Assembly: GCA_900555335.1 (NCBI GenBank)
Contig: USKU01000009.1
Location: 1 to 24,171 of the forward strand
Length of the DNA: 24,171 nt
Source: an uncultured Atopobium sp.
Lineage (GTDB): Bacteria; Actinomycetota; Coriobacteriia; Coriobacteriales; Atopobiaceae
Reading direction: 5' to 3'
Shown here: positions 16,814-24,097 of the stretch, piece by piece
Layout of the letters: each line of letters opens with the position of its first letter
How positions within the stretch are numbered: position 1 is the stretch's first letter
The notes under the pieces: model-generated
What the model saw: only the letters and a program-made list of their open reading frames with translations
Databases searched by the model: none
Told to the model about the DNA's origin: nothing
Position numbers and translations under genes: made by a program

Positions 16814-16840
16814 GGACAGATAGTCTACGACTCTCTGTCC
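16814..16840. repeat. 27-bp interrupted palindrome between the BFN gene and tRNA-Ile
   Basis: Arms GGACAGA (16814-16820) with TCTGTCC (16834-16840), and AGTC (16822-16825) with GACT (16829-16832), pair around a 3-base centre; one position per arm mismatches. It lies 36 bases upstream of the BFN start and 50 bases upstream of the tRNA promoter -35. It is a candidate operator. Confidence 0.65.
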
Positions 16841-16863
16841 TCATTTCATACCCAATTTCAAGA

Positions 16864-16918
16864 AACTTTAAAACAAAATAAAAAAAGTGTTGACCTACGA
16901 TGCGTATGGAGGTATTAT
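16864..16918 (+). promoter_or_regulatory. Strong stable-RNA promoter for tRNA-Ile, with AT-rich UP-like element
   Basis: TTGACC (16890-16895) and TATTAT (16913-16918) are separated by the ideal 17 bases. An A/T-rich stretch at 16864-16889 (a run of AAAATAAAAAAA type) lies immediately upstream, like an UP element. The expected transcription start is 7-8 bases before the mature tRNA. Confidence 0.8.
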
Positions 16919-16931
16919 TTTTCCCTGCGTT

Positions 16932-17008
16932 GGGCCTGTAGCTCAGTTGGTCAGAGCGTCCGGCTGATAACCGGGAGGTCACAAGTTCAAACCTTGTCAG
17001 GCCCACCA
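16932..17008 (+). tRNA. tRNA-Ile (anticodon GAT)
   Basis: A 77-base cloverleaf. The acceptor GGGCCTG pairs with CAGGCCC, and the D arm is GCTC with GAGC. The anticodon stem TCCGG pairs with CCGGG around CTGATAA (anticodon GAT), and the T stem ACAAG pairs with CTTGT around TTCAAAC. The 3' CCA is encoded. Confidence 0.97.
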
Positions 17009-17019
17009 CTTTATGTGAC

Positions 17020-17064
17020 AATAGTCACCCCAACGTTAGCCGAGTCGCCGTTGGGGTGATTATT
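17020..17064 (+). other. Strong hairpin between the two tRNA genes
   Basis: A 16-bp stem (17020-17035 with 17049-17064, one G-T wobble) has a 13-base loop. It starts 12 bases after tRNA-Ile. What follows is A/T-rich but lacks a T run, so it may be a weak terminator, an attenuator or a processing signal. A second small stem (17070-17076 with 17083-17089, CTTCTGG/CCAGAAG) lies between it and tRNA-Ala. Confidence 0.7.
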
Positions 17065-17096
17065 AAAACCTTCTGGGCCCAACCAGAAGTCAGTAC

Positions 17097-17172
17097 GGGG
17101 AATTAGCTCAGCTGGGAGAGCGCGGGCTTTGCAAGCCTGAGGTCAGGGGTTCGATCCCCCTATTCTCCACCA
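17097..17172 (+). tRNA. tRNA-Ala (anticodon TGC)
   Basis: A 76-base cloverleaf. The acceptor GGGGAAT pairs with ATTCTCC. The anticodon stem CGGGC pairs with GCCTG around TTTGCAA (anticodon TGC), and the T arm has the AGGGGTTCGATCCCCCT pattern. The 3' CCA is encoded. The tRNA-Ile/tRNA-Ala pair is here free of an rRNA operon and follows gyrA, as in other Actinomycetota. Confidence 0.97.
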
Positions 17173-17179
17173 AATGTTC

Positions 17180-17209
17180 AAGGCCAGGGATTTTGTCCCT
17201 GGCCTTTTT
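17180..17209 (+). terminator. Rho-independent terminator after tRNA-Ala
   Basis: A perfect 11-bp GC-rich stem (17180-17190 with 17196-17206), loop TTTTG, then T to 17209. It lies 8 bases past the tRNA. Confidence 0.92.
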
Positions 17210-17284
17210 GCATAACCGTAAAAATATACCGATAGCCGCCAATATCAGCCACTTATCGAATAGTTGAAATATTTTCGAAAAAGT

Positions 17285-17312
17285 TTGAGTACGATTTACA
17301 CAGGAGTATGTT
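17285..17312 (+). promoter_or_regulatory. Possible promoter for the ABC importer operon
   Basis: TTGAGT (17285-17290) and TATGTT (17307-17312) are separated by 16 bases. This is a moderate match, 48 bases before the start codon, with the dyad at 17326-17341 between it and the gene. Confidence 0.4.
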
Positions 17313-17325
17313 CTTTTCATTGGAG

Positions 17326-17341
17326 TTGTGGATAACCACAA
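17326..17341. promoter_or_regulatory. Dyad TTGTGG-ATAA-CCACAA containing a canonical DnaA box, before the lipoprotein gene
   Basis: A perfect 6-bp inverted repeat with a 4-base centre. The left 17327-17335 reads TTATCCACA on the minus strand, the textbook DnaA box. It touches the AAGGAG that may serve as ribosome-binding site. It is either an operator, an RNA stem near the start, or a DnaA site. Confidence 0.6.
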
Positions 17342-17359
17342 GGAGAGAAAAGAGTTCTT

Positions 17360-18499
17360 ATGTCAAATCTTACGCGTCGTAACTTTTTTGGTGTAAGTGC
17401 AGTTGTAGCAGGTTTGGGTATCACCGCCTGCAAGAAGTCCGATTCTGATGCTGGCGAGAAAAAAGAATCTGACACCAACTCTACAGACGCGGTTGGAGCA
17501 CCAGAAGAGCTGGTAAAGGCAGCAAAAGAAGAGGGTAAGCTGATTGTTTACGGCTCTTGTGAGGAAGAGTACCTAAACGCAGTCTGCGCCAACTTCAAGA
17601 GTCTGTATGGCATTGATGTTCAGGCACAGCGTCTCTCAACTGGAGAAGTTGCCGCAAAGATTGAGGAAGAGAATGGTCATCCATCAGCAGATGTCTGGTT
17701 TGGTGGAACAACCGATCCTTACAATGTCACCTCTTCAAAGGGTCTTCTTGAGCAGTACGAGCCAAAGAATGCGTCTCACCTTATTTCCGATAAGTTTAAG
17801 AGCACCAACAAAGACTGGTACGGAATTTATAAGGGCATCCTGGGCATTCTGTACGATAAGGAAGAGCTTGAGCGCCTTAAGCTTGATGTTCCTCAGGATT
17901 ACAAAGACCTTATTGATCCTAAGTATAAGGGCCTTATTTGGTCTTCTAACTACAACACCGCAGGTACTGCAAAGCTGATTATTAACACCGTTATTCAGAA
18001 GTACGGTCATGATCAGGGTATTCAGTATCTTGTTGACCTTGATAAGAACATTGCTCAGTACACCAAGAGTGGCTCTGGTCCTTCCAAGGCTATTGGAGCC
18101 GGTGAGTGCACCATCGGAATTGGTATGCTCCACGATGGTATTTATCAGATTGTTGACCAAGAGCATGAAAACGTTGGTCTTCAGATTCCAAGCTCTGGCG
18201 CATCATACGAGGTTGGTGCAACCGCAATCTTCAAGGGCGCTGCACATCCAAACGCAGCTAAGCTCTGGATTGAGTATGCATTGTCTCCAGCATGCGTTGA
18301 TCTTGCTCAGAAGAATGGTTCTTACCAGTTCTTGGTACTTGATAATGCAAAGCAGCCAGAGATTGCTACCGAGTACGGTCTTGATCCAAATAACGTTATG
18401 GACTACAACTTCGAAGATGCTAAGAAAAACACCGAGCAGTATGTCAAGGACGTTATGCAGGCACTTGGTGGCGGAGACAGCCGCTTTAAGACCGAGTAA
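17360..18499 (+). CDS. ABC importer substrate-binding lipoprotein, COG1840/AfuA-FbpA type
   Basis: A 379-residue protein. The N-terminus has a twin-arginine-like motif TRRNFFG (5-11), a hydrophobic segment and a lipobox ITAC with C24 as the lipidated residue. It is probably exported folded by Tat and anchored outside the membrane. A Ser/Glu/Asp-rich linker (25-45) follows. The core matches the COG1840 family: GKLIVYGSCEEEYLNAV, ADVWFGGTTDPYNVTSSKGLLEQYEP, GAGECTIGIGMLHDG and ATAIFKGAAHPNAAKLWIEYALS. Members are usually called ferric-iron binders, but some bind sugar phosphates (AfuA of Actinobacillus) or phosphonates. The paired tyrosines of FbpA are not evident, so the substrate is open. It leads the three-gene importer. 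A perfect stem lies between it and the permease gene. Confidence 0.9.
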   Translation: MSNLTRRNFFGVSAVVAGLGITACKKSDSDAGEKKESDTNSTDAVGAPEELVKAAKEEGKLIVYGSCEEEYLNAVCANFKSLYGIDVQAQRLSTGEVAAKIEEENGHPSADVWFGGTTDPYNVTSSKGLLEQYEPKNASHLISDKFKSTNKDWYGIYKGILGILYDKEELERLKLDVPQDYKDLIDPKYKGLIWSSNYNTAGTAKLIINTVIQKYGHDQGIQYLVDLDKNIAQYTKSGSGPSKAIGAGECTIGIGMLHDGIYQIVDQEHENVGLQIPSSGASYEVGATAIFKGAAHPNAAKLWIEYALSPACVDLAQKNGSYQFLVLDNAKQPEIATEYGLDPNNVMDYNFEDAKKNTEQYVKDVMQALGGGDSRFKTE

Positions 18500-18560
18500 A
18501 CACCACGCGGATAAGCAACTAAACAATGCTGTTGCTCAAGATCTGAGTGGCAGATTATAT

Positions 18561-18586
18561 TGGGTAGGCAGAGATCTGCCTACCCA
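18561..18586 (+). other. Perfect intergenic stem between lipoprotein and permease genes
   Basis: Arms TGGGTAGGCAG (18561-18571) and CTGCCTACCCA (18576-18586) form a perfect 11-bp stem with loop AGAT. No T run follows. Stems of this kind at the end of binding-protein genes often protect the upstream message, giving more binding protein than permease; that role is inferred here. Confidence 0.75.
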
Positions 18587-18638
18587 GTTCCACATAGAGC
18601 TTTGCGTATAGGTTTAGTGTTTCAGAGTTAGGACCAGC

Positions 18639-20348
18639 ATGGCAAAATCCCAGAGCGCTCGACTTGAGCGAAAAAAGCTCCTTGGCGATCCAATTTTGAT
18701 AACGACCATTGTCGTTCTTATCGCCTTCTTAACCCTTTTTATTCTGTATCCTCTTGCCATTCTTATGGTTGACTCTGTAGTCTCCGATAACGGAGTTACC
18801 TTTGATGTCTTTACTCGCGTCTTGGCCATGCCTTCCTTTAGCCATGCAATTACCAATACCCTTAGAGTTGGATTTGCAGTAGGCATTTTATCAGCGCTTA
18901 TTGGTCTTCTTTTTGCGTATGTTGAAGTGTACGTAAAGCTTCGTACAAAGTTTATGACAGGCCTTTTCCGCGTGGTTTCCATGCTTCCTGTTGTTTCTCC
19001 ACCATTTGTTCTCTCGCTTTCCATGATTATGATGTTTGGCAAGAAAGGCCTGATTACCCGCGGTCTTTTGGGAATTTTTGACAACAACATCTATGGCTTC
19101 TGGGGCATCTTTATTGTCCAGACTATGTCGTTCTTCCCTGTGTGTTATATGATGCTTAAGGGCCTGCTTAAAAACATTGACCCATCCCTTGAAGAGGCAG
19201 CACGTGACATGGGCGCAAGCCGCTGGAAGGTATTTACCAGCGTTACACTTCCTCTTATTTTGCCTGGTTTAGGCAACGCTTTTCTCGTCTCATTTATTGA
19301 GTCAATTGCAGACTTTGCTAACCCAATGATTATTGGTGGCTCCTACGATACCTTAGCAACAACTATCTACCTGCAGATTACAGGTGCGTACGACAAGCAA
19401 GGCGCAGCTGCAATGGCTGTTGTTCTTCTTTCCATTACGCTGCTTATGTTTGTTGTTCAGAAGTTTGTGTTGGAAGCAAAGAGCACGTCTACGCTTTCAG
19501 GCAAAGCAACGCGAGCTAGGATGCTTATTACAGACAATTCTGTTCGCATCCCACTTACCATTCTTTGCGCACTAGTCGCACTCTTTGTTATTGGCATGTA
19601 CCTCTGCGTTCCTTATGGTTCGTTTGTTCGTTCCTGGGGCTCTAATTACGAGTTAACAACAAAGTGGTTTGAACAGGTATTTACCAAGTACCACGGTTTG
19701 CAGGCGTTTAGCGACTCGTTTATGCTCTCGCTCATTGCGGCACCAATTACCGCTTTGCTTTCGATGATCATTTCTTATCTGGTAGTAAAGCGCCGCTTCC
19801 GTGGTCGTGGTTTTATCGAGGCTGTATCCATGCTTGCCATGGCAGTTCCTGGTACGGTTTTGGGCGTTGGTTATATTCGCGGTTTCTCAAGTGGTGTTAT
19901 GCACACAGGATTTTTGCAGGGCCTGTATGGCACGGGACTTATCCTGATTATTGTCTTTGTCGTGCGTTCGCTTCCTACAGGAACACGTTCGGGCATTTCG
20001 GCGCTTCGACAGATTGATAAATCAATTGAAGAGTCCGCATACGACATGGGCGCCGACAGCTTTACGGTGTTTATGACCGTCACGTTGCCGCTGATTAAAG
20101 ATTCGTTCTTGTCTGGCTTGGTAACGGCGTTTGTCCGCTCCATCACCGCAATTTCTGCAGTTATCCTCTTGGTCACACCAGAGTTCCTGCTTATTACCGT
20201 TCAGATTAACGAGTTTGCAGGTAAGGGTTCATATGGTATGGCCTGCGCCTTTGCAACAATTCTGATTGTTATTACCTATGGCTCGGTATTGCTTATGAAT
20301 TGGGCCATCAAACACTTTGGCACCAGCCGAGCACTCAAGGAGGAGTAA
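18639..20348 (+). CDS. ABC importer permease, two fused transmembrane domains (FbpB/AfuB-like)
   Basis: A 569-residue protein with about 12 predicted membrane spans, made of two copies of the permease domain. Each copy carries an EAA loop that contacts the ATPase: EEAARDMGASRWKVFTSVTLPLILPG (about 185-210) and EESAYDMGADSFTVFMTVTLPLIKDS (about 463-490). The fused form is typical of ferric-type and sugar-phosphate-type importers of this family. AGGA lies 5 bases before the ATG. Three bases separate it from the ATPase gene. The second half begins after a cytoplasmic linker near residue 290. Confidence 0.94.
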   Translation: MAKSQSARLERKKLLGDPILITTIVVLIAFLTLFILYPLAILMVDSVVSDNGVTFDVFTRVLAMPSFSHAITNTLRVGFAVGILSALIGLLFAYVEVYVKLRTKFMTGLFRVVSMLPVVSPPFVLSLSMIMMFGKKGLITRGLLGIFDNNIYGFWGIFIVQTMSFFPVCYMMLKGLLKNIDPSLEEAARDMGASRWKVFTSVTLPLILPGLGNAFLVSFIESIADFANPMIIGGSYDTLATTIYLQITGAYDKQGAAAMAVVLLSITLLMFVVQKFVLEAKSTSTLSGKATRARMLITDNSVRIPLTILCALVALFVIGMYLCVPYGSFVRSWGSNYELTTKWFEQVFTKYHGLQAFSDSFMLSLIAAPITALLSMIISYLVVKRRFRGRGFIEAVSMLAMAVPGTVLGVGYIRGFSSGVMHTGFLQGLYGTGLILIIVFVVRSLPTGTRSGISALRQIDKSIEESAYDMGADSFTVFMTVTLPLIKDSFLSGLVTAFVRSITAISAVILLVTPEFLLITVQINEFAGKGSYGMACAFATILIVITYGSVLLMNWAIKHFGTSRALKEE

Positions 20349-20351
20349 CAC

Positions 20352-21431
20352 ATGGCTACAGAGAAAAAAGGCGTTCGCCTTGAGCACATTTCCAAGATTT
20401 ATCAGGATCAGAAGACTGGAAAAGACTTCTACGCAGTTCAAGACGCTAACATCACTATTGCTCCTGGCGAGTTTGTAACGCTGCTTGGCCCTTCTGGCTG
20501 CGGAAAGACCACTATTCTGCGCATGATTGCTGGTTTTGAGAGCCCTGATGAGGGAAAGATCTTTCTTGGCGATGAGCAGATTGACGAGCTTACTCCAAAC
20601 AAGCGCGATACTGCTATGGTGTTCCAGAGCTATGCACTCCTGCCTCACTACAACATCTTTGATAACGTTGCCTATGGTCTCAAGCTCCGCAAAATGGACA
20701 AGGCAGTAATTCGCGAGAAGGTCCTTCACATCCTTGGTCTTGTTGGACTTGAGGGCATGGAAGAGCGCATGACCAACCAGCTTTCTGGTGGTCAGCAGCA
20801 ACGTGTTGCTTTGGCGCGTGCTCTGGTTATTGAGCCAAGCGTGCTCCTCTTTGACGAGCCTCTTTCAAACCTTGATGCGAAGCTCCGCGTTGACATGCGT
20901 AACGAGATTCGTCGCATACAGCAGGAGGCTGGCATTACCGCCATCTACGTCACACATGACCAGTCAGAGGCAATGGCGCTTTCAGACAACATCATCATTA
21001 TGAAAAAGGGTGTTGTGGACCAGGTTGGCGATCCTCAGACGGTTTACTATCACCCAGCAGACGAGTTTGTTGCAGACTTTATTGGTGAGTCAAACTTCCT
21101 GCATGCAACCATTGCAGACAAGCTTGATTCTGAGACTGCACTTTGCCGCTTTGAGGGCCATGAGTTTGAGGTTAGCGGCTGTTCTCACCTGGACAAGGGT
21201 AAGGAATGCTGCATTGTTCTTCGTCCAGAGTCTGCACGCCTTGCTGACGAGGGAACACTTGCCTGTGAGGTAGTTCTTTCTCGATTCATGGGCCACTACC
21301 AGAACTACCACGTTATGGTTGGAGACACGCTCATCAAGATTACGGACTTCAACCCTCGCACTCACAAGATTTACAACGTTGGTGACCACGCTTTTGTTGA
21401 CTTCACCAAGGACGAGGTTCACGTTCTGTAA
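20352..21431 (+). CDS. ABC importer ATP-binding protein (FbpC/PotA-like)
   Basis: A 359-residue ATPase. Walker A is GPSGCGKT (46-53), the Q-loop is VFQSYALLPH, the signature is LSGGQQQR (about 144-151), Walker B is VLLFDEPLSNLD, and the H-loop is YVTHDQSEA. The C-terminal 120 residues form a TOBE-type regulatory domain (FIGESNFLHATI, CCIVLRPESARL, then LSRFMGHYQNYHVMVGD). An AGGAGG site overlaps the permease end, so the two are coupled. It drives transport by the fused permease and ends the operon before the terminator at 21466-21500. Substrate cannot be told from the ATPase alone; polyamine and iron types look alike here. Confidence 0.95.
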   Translation: MATEKKGVRLEHISKIYQDQKTGKDFYAVQDANITIAPGEFVTLLGPSGCGKTTILRMIAGFESPDEGKIFLGDEQIDELTPNKRDTAMVFQSYALLPHYNIFDNVAYGLKLRKMDKAVIREKVLHILGLVGLEGMEERMTNQLSGGQQQRVALARALVIEPSVLLFDEPLSNLDAKLRVDMRNEIRRIQQEAGITAIYVTHDQSEAMALSDNIIIMKKGVVDQVGDPQTVYYHPADEFVADFIGESNFLHATIADKLDSETALCRFEGHEFEVSGCSHLDKGKECCIVLRPESARLADEGTLACEVVLSRFMGHYQNYHVMVGDTLIKITDFNPRTHKIYNVGDHAFVDFTKDEVHVL

Positions 21432-21433
21432 GC

Positions 21434-21447
21434 GTCCAATTTTGGAC
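21434..21447. repeat. Short dyad GTCCAA-TT-TTGGAC after the ABC operon
   Basis: A perfect 6-bp inverted repeat with a 2-base centre, just past the ATPase stop and before the terminator. Its half-sites recur as TTGGAC (22090) and GTCCAA (22108) upstream of typA. It may be a regulatory dyad or chance. Confidence 0.35.
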
Positions 21448-21465
21448 AGATAGCTGACAAACCTA

Positions 21466-21500
21466 AGAGGTCGAAGGCTTTTTGCTTTCGACCTCTTTTC
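21466..21500 (+). terminator. Rho-independent terminator after the ABC importer operon
   Basis: A 13-bp stem (21466-21478 with 21484-21496, one G-T wobble) has loop TTTTT, followed by TTTC. It ends the lipoprotein-permease-ATPase transcript. Confidence 0.88.
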
Positions 21501-21554
21501 TTGTGCGATGTATCATAGAGAACAATAGTTACAAAAACGACGCTAAGGAGCGGC

Positions 21555-22013
21555 ATGGCCGAAAACAACGAGCGCAAAGATGGAGTTTCTCCCCAGCTTG
21601 ATATGCTCTCAACTGAGCTGCTTGGAGATGCGTTTGACCTGCTTGCAGATGGCCAATCACTCAACGTTTTGCTTGTAGTTGAGGACGCGTCAGGCACGGT
21701 TGCAAGCTATGAGTTTTCCGATGACGGCCCAGAGGAGCTGCTTGAGGGCGCCCATAAGCGCGTGCTTGACCTAGCAAAACAGAAGGGCGATAAAGAAGCA
21801 GGGCTCGAGGAGCCTGTTCGCTATGCGCTTGTATATGAGGGAGCCATTCAACTGCTCAAAGAGGGCGGTTACGAAGATGCCGTGCTTCTTGAGTTTGGCG
21901 AGAAGGGCTATAAGAGTTTCTCGGCATATTCTTTAGTTCACGGAAAAGGCCAAGGTGACCAGTTTGTGTGGTCTGATCCTGCTCCAGCGGGGGAGCTTGA
22001 GCCACTTCTGTAA
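21555..22013 (+). CDS. Conserved-looking acidic cytoplasmic protein, unknown function
   Basis: A 152-residue protein with AAGGAG 4 bases before the ATG. It has no signal peptide or membrane span. It is acidic, with an alternating helix/strand pattern: a start LDMLSTELLGDAFDLLADG, a strand NVLLVVEDASGTVASYEF, then RYALVYEGAIQLL and a C-terminal VLLEFGEKGYKSFSAYSLVHGK. This pattern suggests one small alpha/beta domain. No family is recognised and no catalytic residues stand out. It lies alone between the importer terminator and typA; base composition and ribosome-binding site say it is a real gene. Confidence 0.75.
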   Translation: MAENNERKDGVSPQLDMLSTELLGDAFDLLADGQSLNVLLVVEDASGTVASYEFSDDGPEELLEGAHKRVLDLAKQKGDKEAGLEEPVRYALVYEGAIQLLKEGGYEDAVLLEFGEKGYKSFSAYSLVHGKGQGDQFVWSDPAPAGELEPLL

Positions 22014-22140
22014 TGAAAAAGCTGCGTTCATTGAAATTTCTGGGCGCTCTAGGCACGTAATTGCACTAAAGTTCTAAAGCTGATAAAAATTGGACCTGAA
22101 GTAGCAAGTCCAAACACATACCTTCGAGAGATAGAGACTT

Positions 22141-23979
22141 ATGCGTCAAGACAACATCAGAAATATTGCTATCATCGCCCACGTTGACCACGGTAAAACC
22201 ACCATGGTTGACCAGATGCTTAAGGCAACCGATGCATTCCGCGAGAACCAGCAGGTTCAAGAGAGAATTCTGGACTCCAACGATCAGGAGCGTGAGCGCG
22301 GAATTACTATTCTGGCAAAGAATATCTCTATTGAGTACAAGGGCGTCAAGATCAACGTTATTGATACCCCTGGCCACGCTGACTTCGGCGGCGAGGTAGA
22401 GCGTGTTTTGAAGATGGCTGACGGTGCACTTCTGCTGGTTGACGCAGCCGAGGGTCCTATGCCACAGACTCGCTTTGTTCTGCGCCACGCTATCGACGCA
22501 GGTCTTTCTATCATGATGGTTGTCAACAAGATTGACCGCGACGGCGCTCGTCCAGAGGCTGTTGTTAACGATTCTCTTGACCTGATGATGGACCTCGGCG
22601 CAACTGATGAGCAGCTTGAGTTCACCATGGAGCATGTTATCTTTGCTTCTGGCGTTAATGGTTACGCTCGCCTTGATCCAAATGATGACAACGATAACAT
22701 GTTCCCTCTTCTCGACATGATTATCGACGGCCTTCCAGCTCCAGACGTTGATATTGACGGACCTCTTGCTATGCAGTGCGTCACCATCGATCACTCCGAC
22801 TACCTGGGCCGCATTGGTATTGGCCGTGTCTATTCCGGAACTGTTCATACTGGCGACAAGATTCTTGTTGTCAAAAACGACGGTTCCCGCGCTATGAGTC
22901 AGGTCAAGCAGCTGTTCACCTTTGACTACCTTGGTCGTAAGGAGTGTAGCGAGGTTGACGCAGGTGATATTGCGGCAATCGTTGGCGTTGATAACACTGA
23001 TATTGGTGACGTCTACACTGATCCAGAGAACCCTGTTGAGCTGGATCCAATTGAGATTGATCCACCAACCCTTTCCATTATTTTTGAGCCTTCTACCTCG
23101 CCACTTGTTGGCCGTGAGGGAGACATTGTTGGTGGCCGTCAGCTCAAAGAGCGCCTGATGACAGAGCGCGAGAATAACGTCACCATGCGCATCGAGGAGC
23201 TTCCTGATAAGACGGGTATTGAGGTTTCTGGCCGCGGTATTCTGCACCTCTCCGTTCTTATGGAGAGTATGCGCCGTGAGGGCTTTGAATTCCAGGTTGG
23301 TCGTCCTCGCGTTCTGTTCAAGAAGGATGCTCAGGGCCACACGCTTGAGCCTATTGAGCAGGCTGTTGTTGAGTGCAATCCAGAGTATGCCGGCAAGGTC
23401 ATTGAGGTCTTTGGTAACGTTGGTGGCACCATGTCCATCATGGACACCGGCGAGACTCAGACGCACCTTGAGTTCAAGATTCCAACCCGCGGCATCATGG
23501 GCCTCAAGACGCGTGTCATGAACGTTACCCACGGTGACGCTGTCTTCTACCACACTTTCCTTGAGTACGGTCCTTTTGCAGGTGATATTGGTAGCCGCCA
23601 GAACGGCGCCATGATTTCCATGTCCACCGAGAAGGCTGTTGCTTACGCACTTGGTACGCTTCAGGAGCGCGGCCAGCTCTTTGTTTCTCCAGGCGTTGAG
23701 TGTTACGAGGGTATGCTGGTTGGTGAGCGTTCAAGGCCAGGCGACATGGTTGTTAACATTGCGCGCACCAAGTCTTTGGGCAACCAGAGGTCTTCAACTG
23801 CAGATATTTCAGTTCAGCTGACTCCTCCACGCCTGTTTACGCTGGAAGAGGCTCTGGAGTACATCATGGACGACGAGCTTGTTGAGATCACGCCACAAAA
23901 CATCCGCATGCGTAAGCGTATTCTTTCCGAGACTGAGCGCCGTAAGTGGGCAGTCCGTAACGGTATGGTCAAGAAGTAA
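22141..23979 (+). CDS. typA: Ribosome-associated GTPase TypA/BipA
   Basis: A 612-residue translational GTPase of normal family length. G1 is AHVDHGKTT (13-21), the switch I region is ERERGITILAKN, G3 is DTPGHADFGGEVERVL, and G4 is NKIDR. An EF-G-like domain II follows, and the C-terminal BipA-specific part is intact (IPTRGIMGLKTRVM and VEITPQNIRMRKRIL). BipA helps assemble 50S subunits and supports growth at low temperature or stress. The ribosome-binding site before the ATG is weak (GAGAG at a distance). A candidate inverted repeat TTGGAC/GTCCAA (22090-22113) lies 27 bases upstream of the start. It is followed by its own terminator. Confidence 0.97.
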   Translation: MRQDNIRNIAIIAHVDHGKTTMVDQMLKATDAFRENQQVQERILDSNDQERERGITILAKNISIEYKGVKINVIDTPGHADFGGEVERVLKMADGALLLVDAAEGPMPQTRFVLRHAIDAGLSIMMVVNKIDRDGARPEAVVNDSLDLMMDLGATDEQLEFTMEHVIFASGVNGYARLDPNDDNDNMFPLLDMIIDGLPAPDVDIDGPLAMQCVTIDHSDYLGRIGIGRVYSGTVHTGDKILVVKNDGSRAMSQVKQLFTFDYLGRKECSEVDAGDIAAIVGVDNTDIGDVYTDPENPVELDPIEIDPPTLSIIFEPSTSPLVGREGDIVGGRQLKERLMTERENNVTMRIEELPDKTGIEVSGRGILHLSVLMESMRREGFEFQVGRPRVLFKKDAQGHTLEPIEQAVVECNPEYAGKVIEVFGNVGGTMSIMDTGETQTHLEFKIPTRGIMGLKTRVMNVTHGDAVFYHTFLEYGPFAGDIGSRQNGAMISMSTEKAVAYALGTLQERGQLFVSPGVECYEGMLVGERSRPGDMVVNIARTKSLGNQRSSTADISVQLTPPRLFTLEEALEYIMDDELVEITPQNIRMRKRILSETERRKWAVRNGMVKK

Positions 23980-24003
23980 CAGCGTCGTTTACAGATAACC
24001 AAT

Positions 24004-24048
24004 CTGGCGAGAAGAACTTGCAGATGCAAGGGTTTCTCGCCAGTTTTT
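24004..24048 (+). terminator. Rho-independent terminator after typA
   Basis: An outer stem CTGGCGAGAA with TTCTCGCCAG (24004-24013 with 24034-24043) encloses an inner stem CTTGC/GCAAG with loop AGAT. TTTTT follows at 24044-24048. It begins 24 bases past the typA stop. Confidence 0.9.
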
Positions 24049-24097
24049 GTTTTAGGTGGATTTTAAATAAAGTGCTGGTAAACGGTATGTGAAGACG

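Noticed and set aside
16779..17021. Upstream extension of the BFN reading frame to 17021 (VGLTRFELVTSRLSAGRSD...)
   Set aside because: This stretch is the antisense translation of tRNA-Ile, a well-known spurious peptide. The GTG at 16778 has a proper ribosome-binding site and gives the normal family length.
17127..17150. Possible link of the tRNA pair to an rRNA operon or an integration site
   Set aside because: No rRNA sequence, integrase or direct repeat of the tRNA 3' end is seen in the window; the pair after gyrA is usual in Actinomycetota.
16811..21453. Shared 13-mer TTTGGACAGATAG at 16811 and 21441
   Set aside because: Several 13-base matches are expected by chance in a 24-kb window, and the two contexts differ (one inside a dyad, the other past a stop codon).
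22066..23553. 495-codon open frame on the minus strand inside typA
   Set aside because: Antisense shadow of typA for the same reason; the encoded sequence has no recognisable domain.
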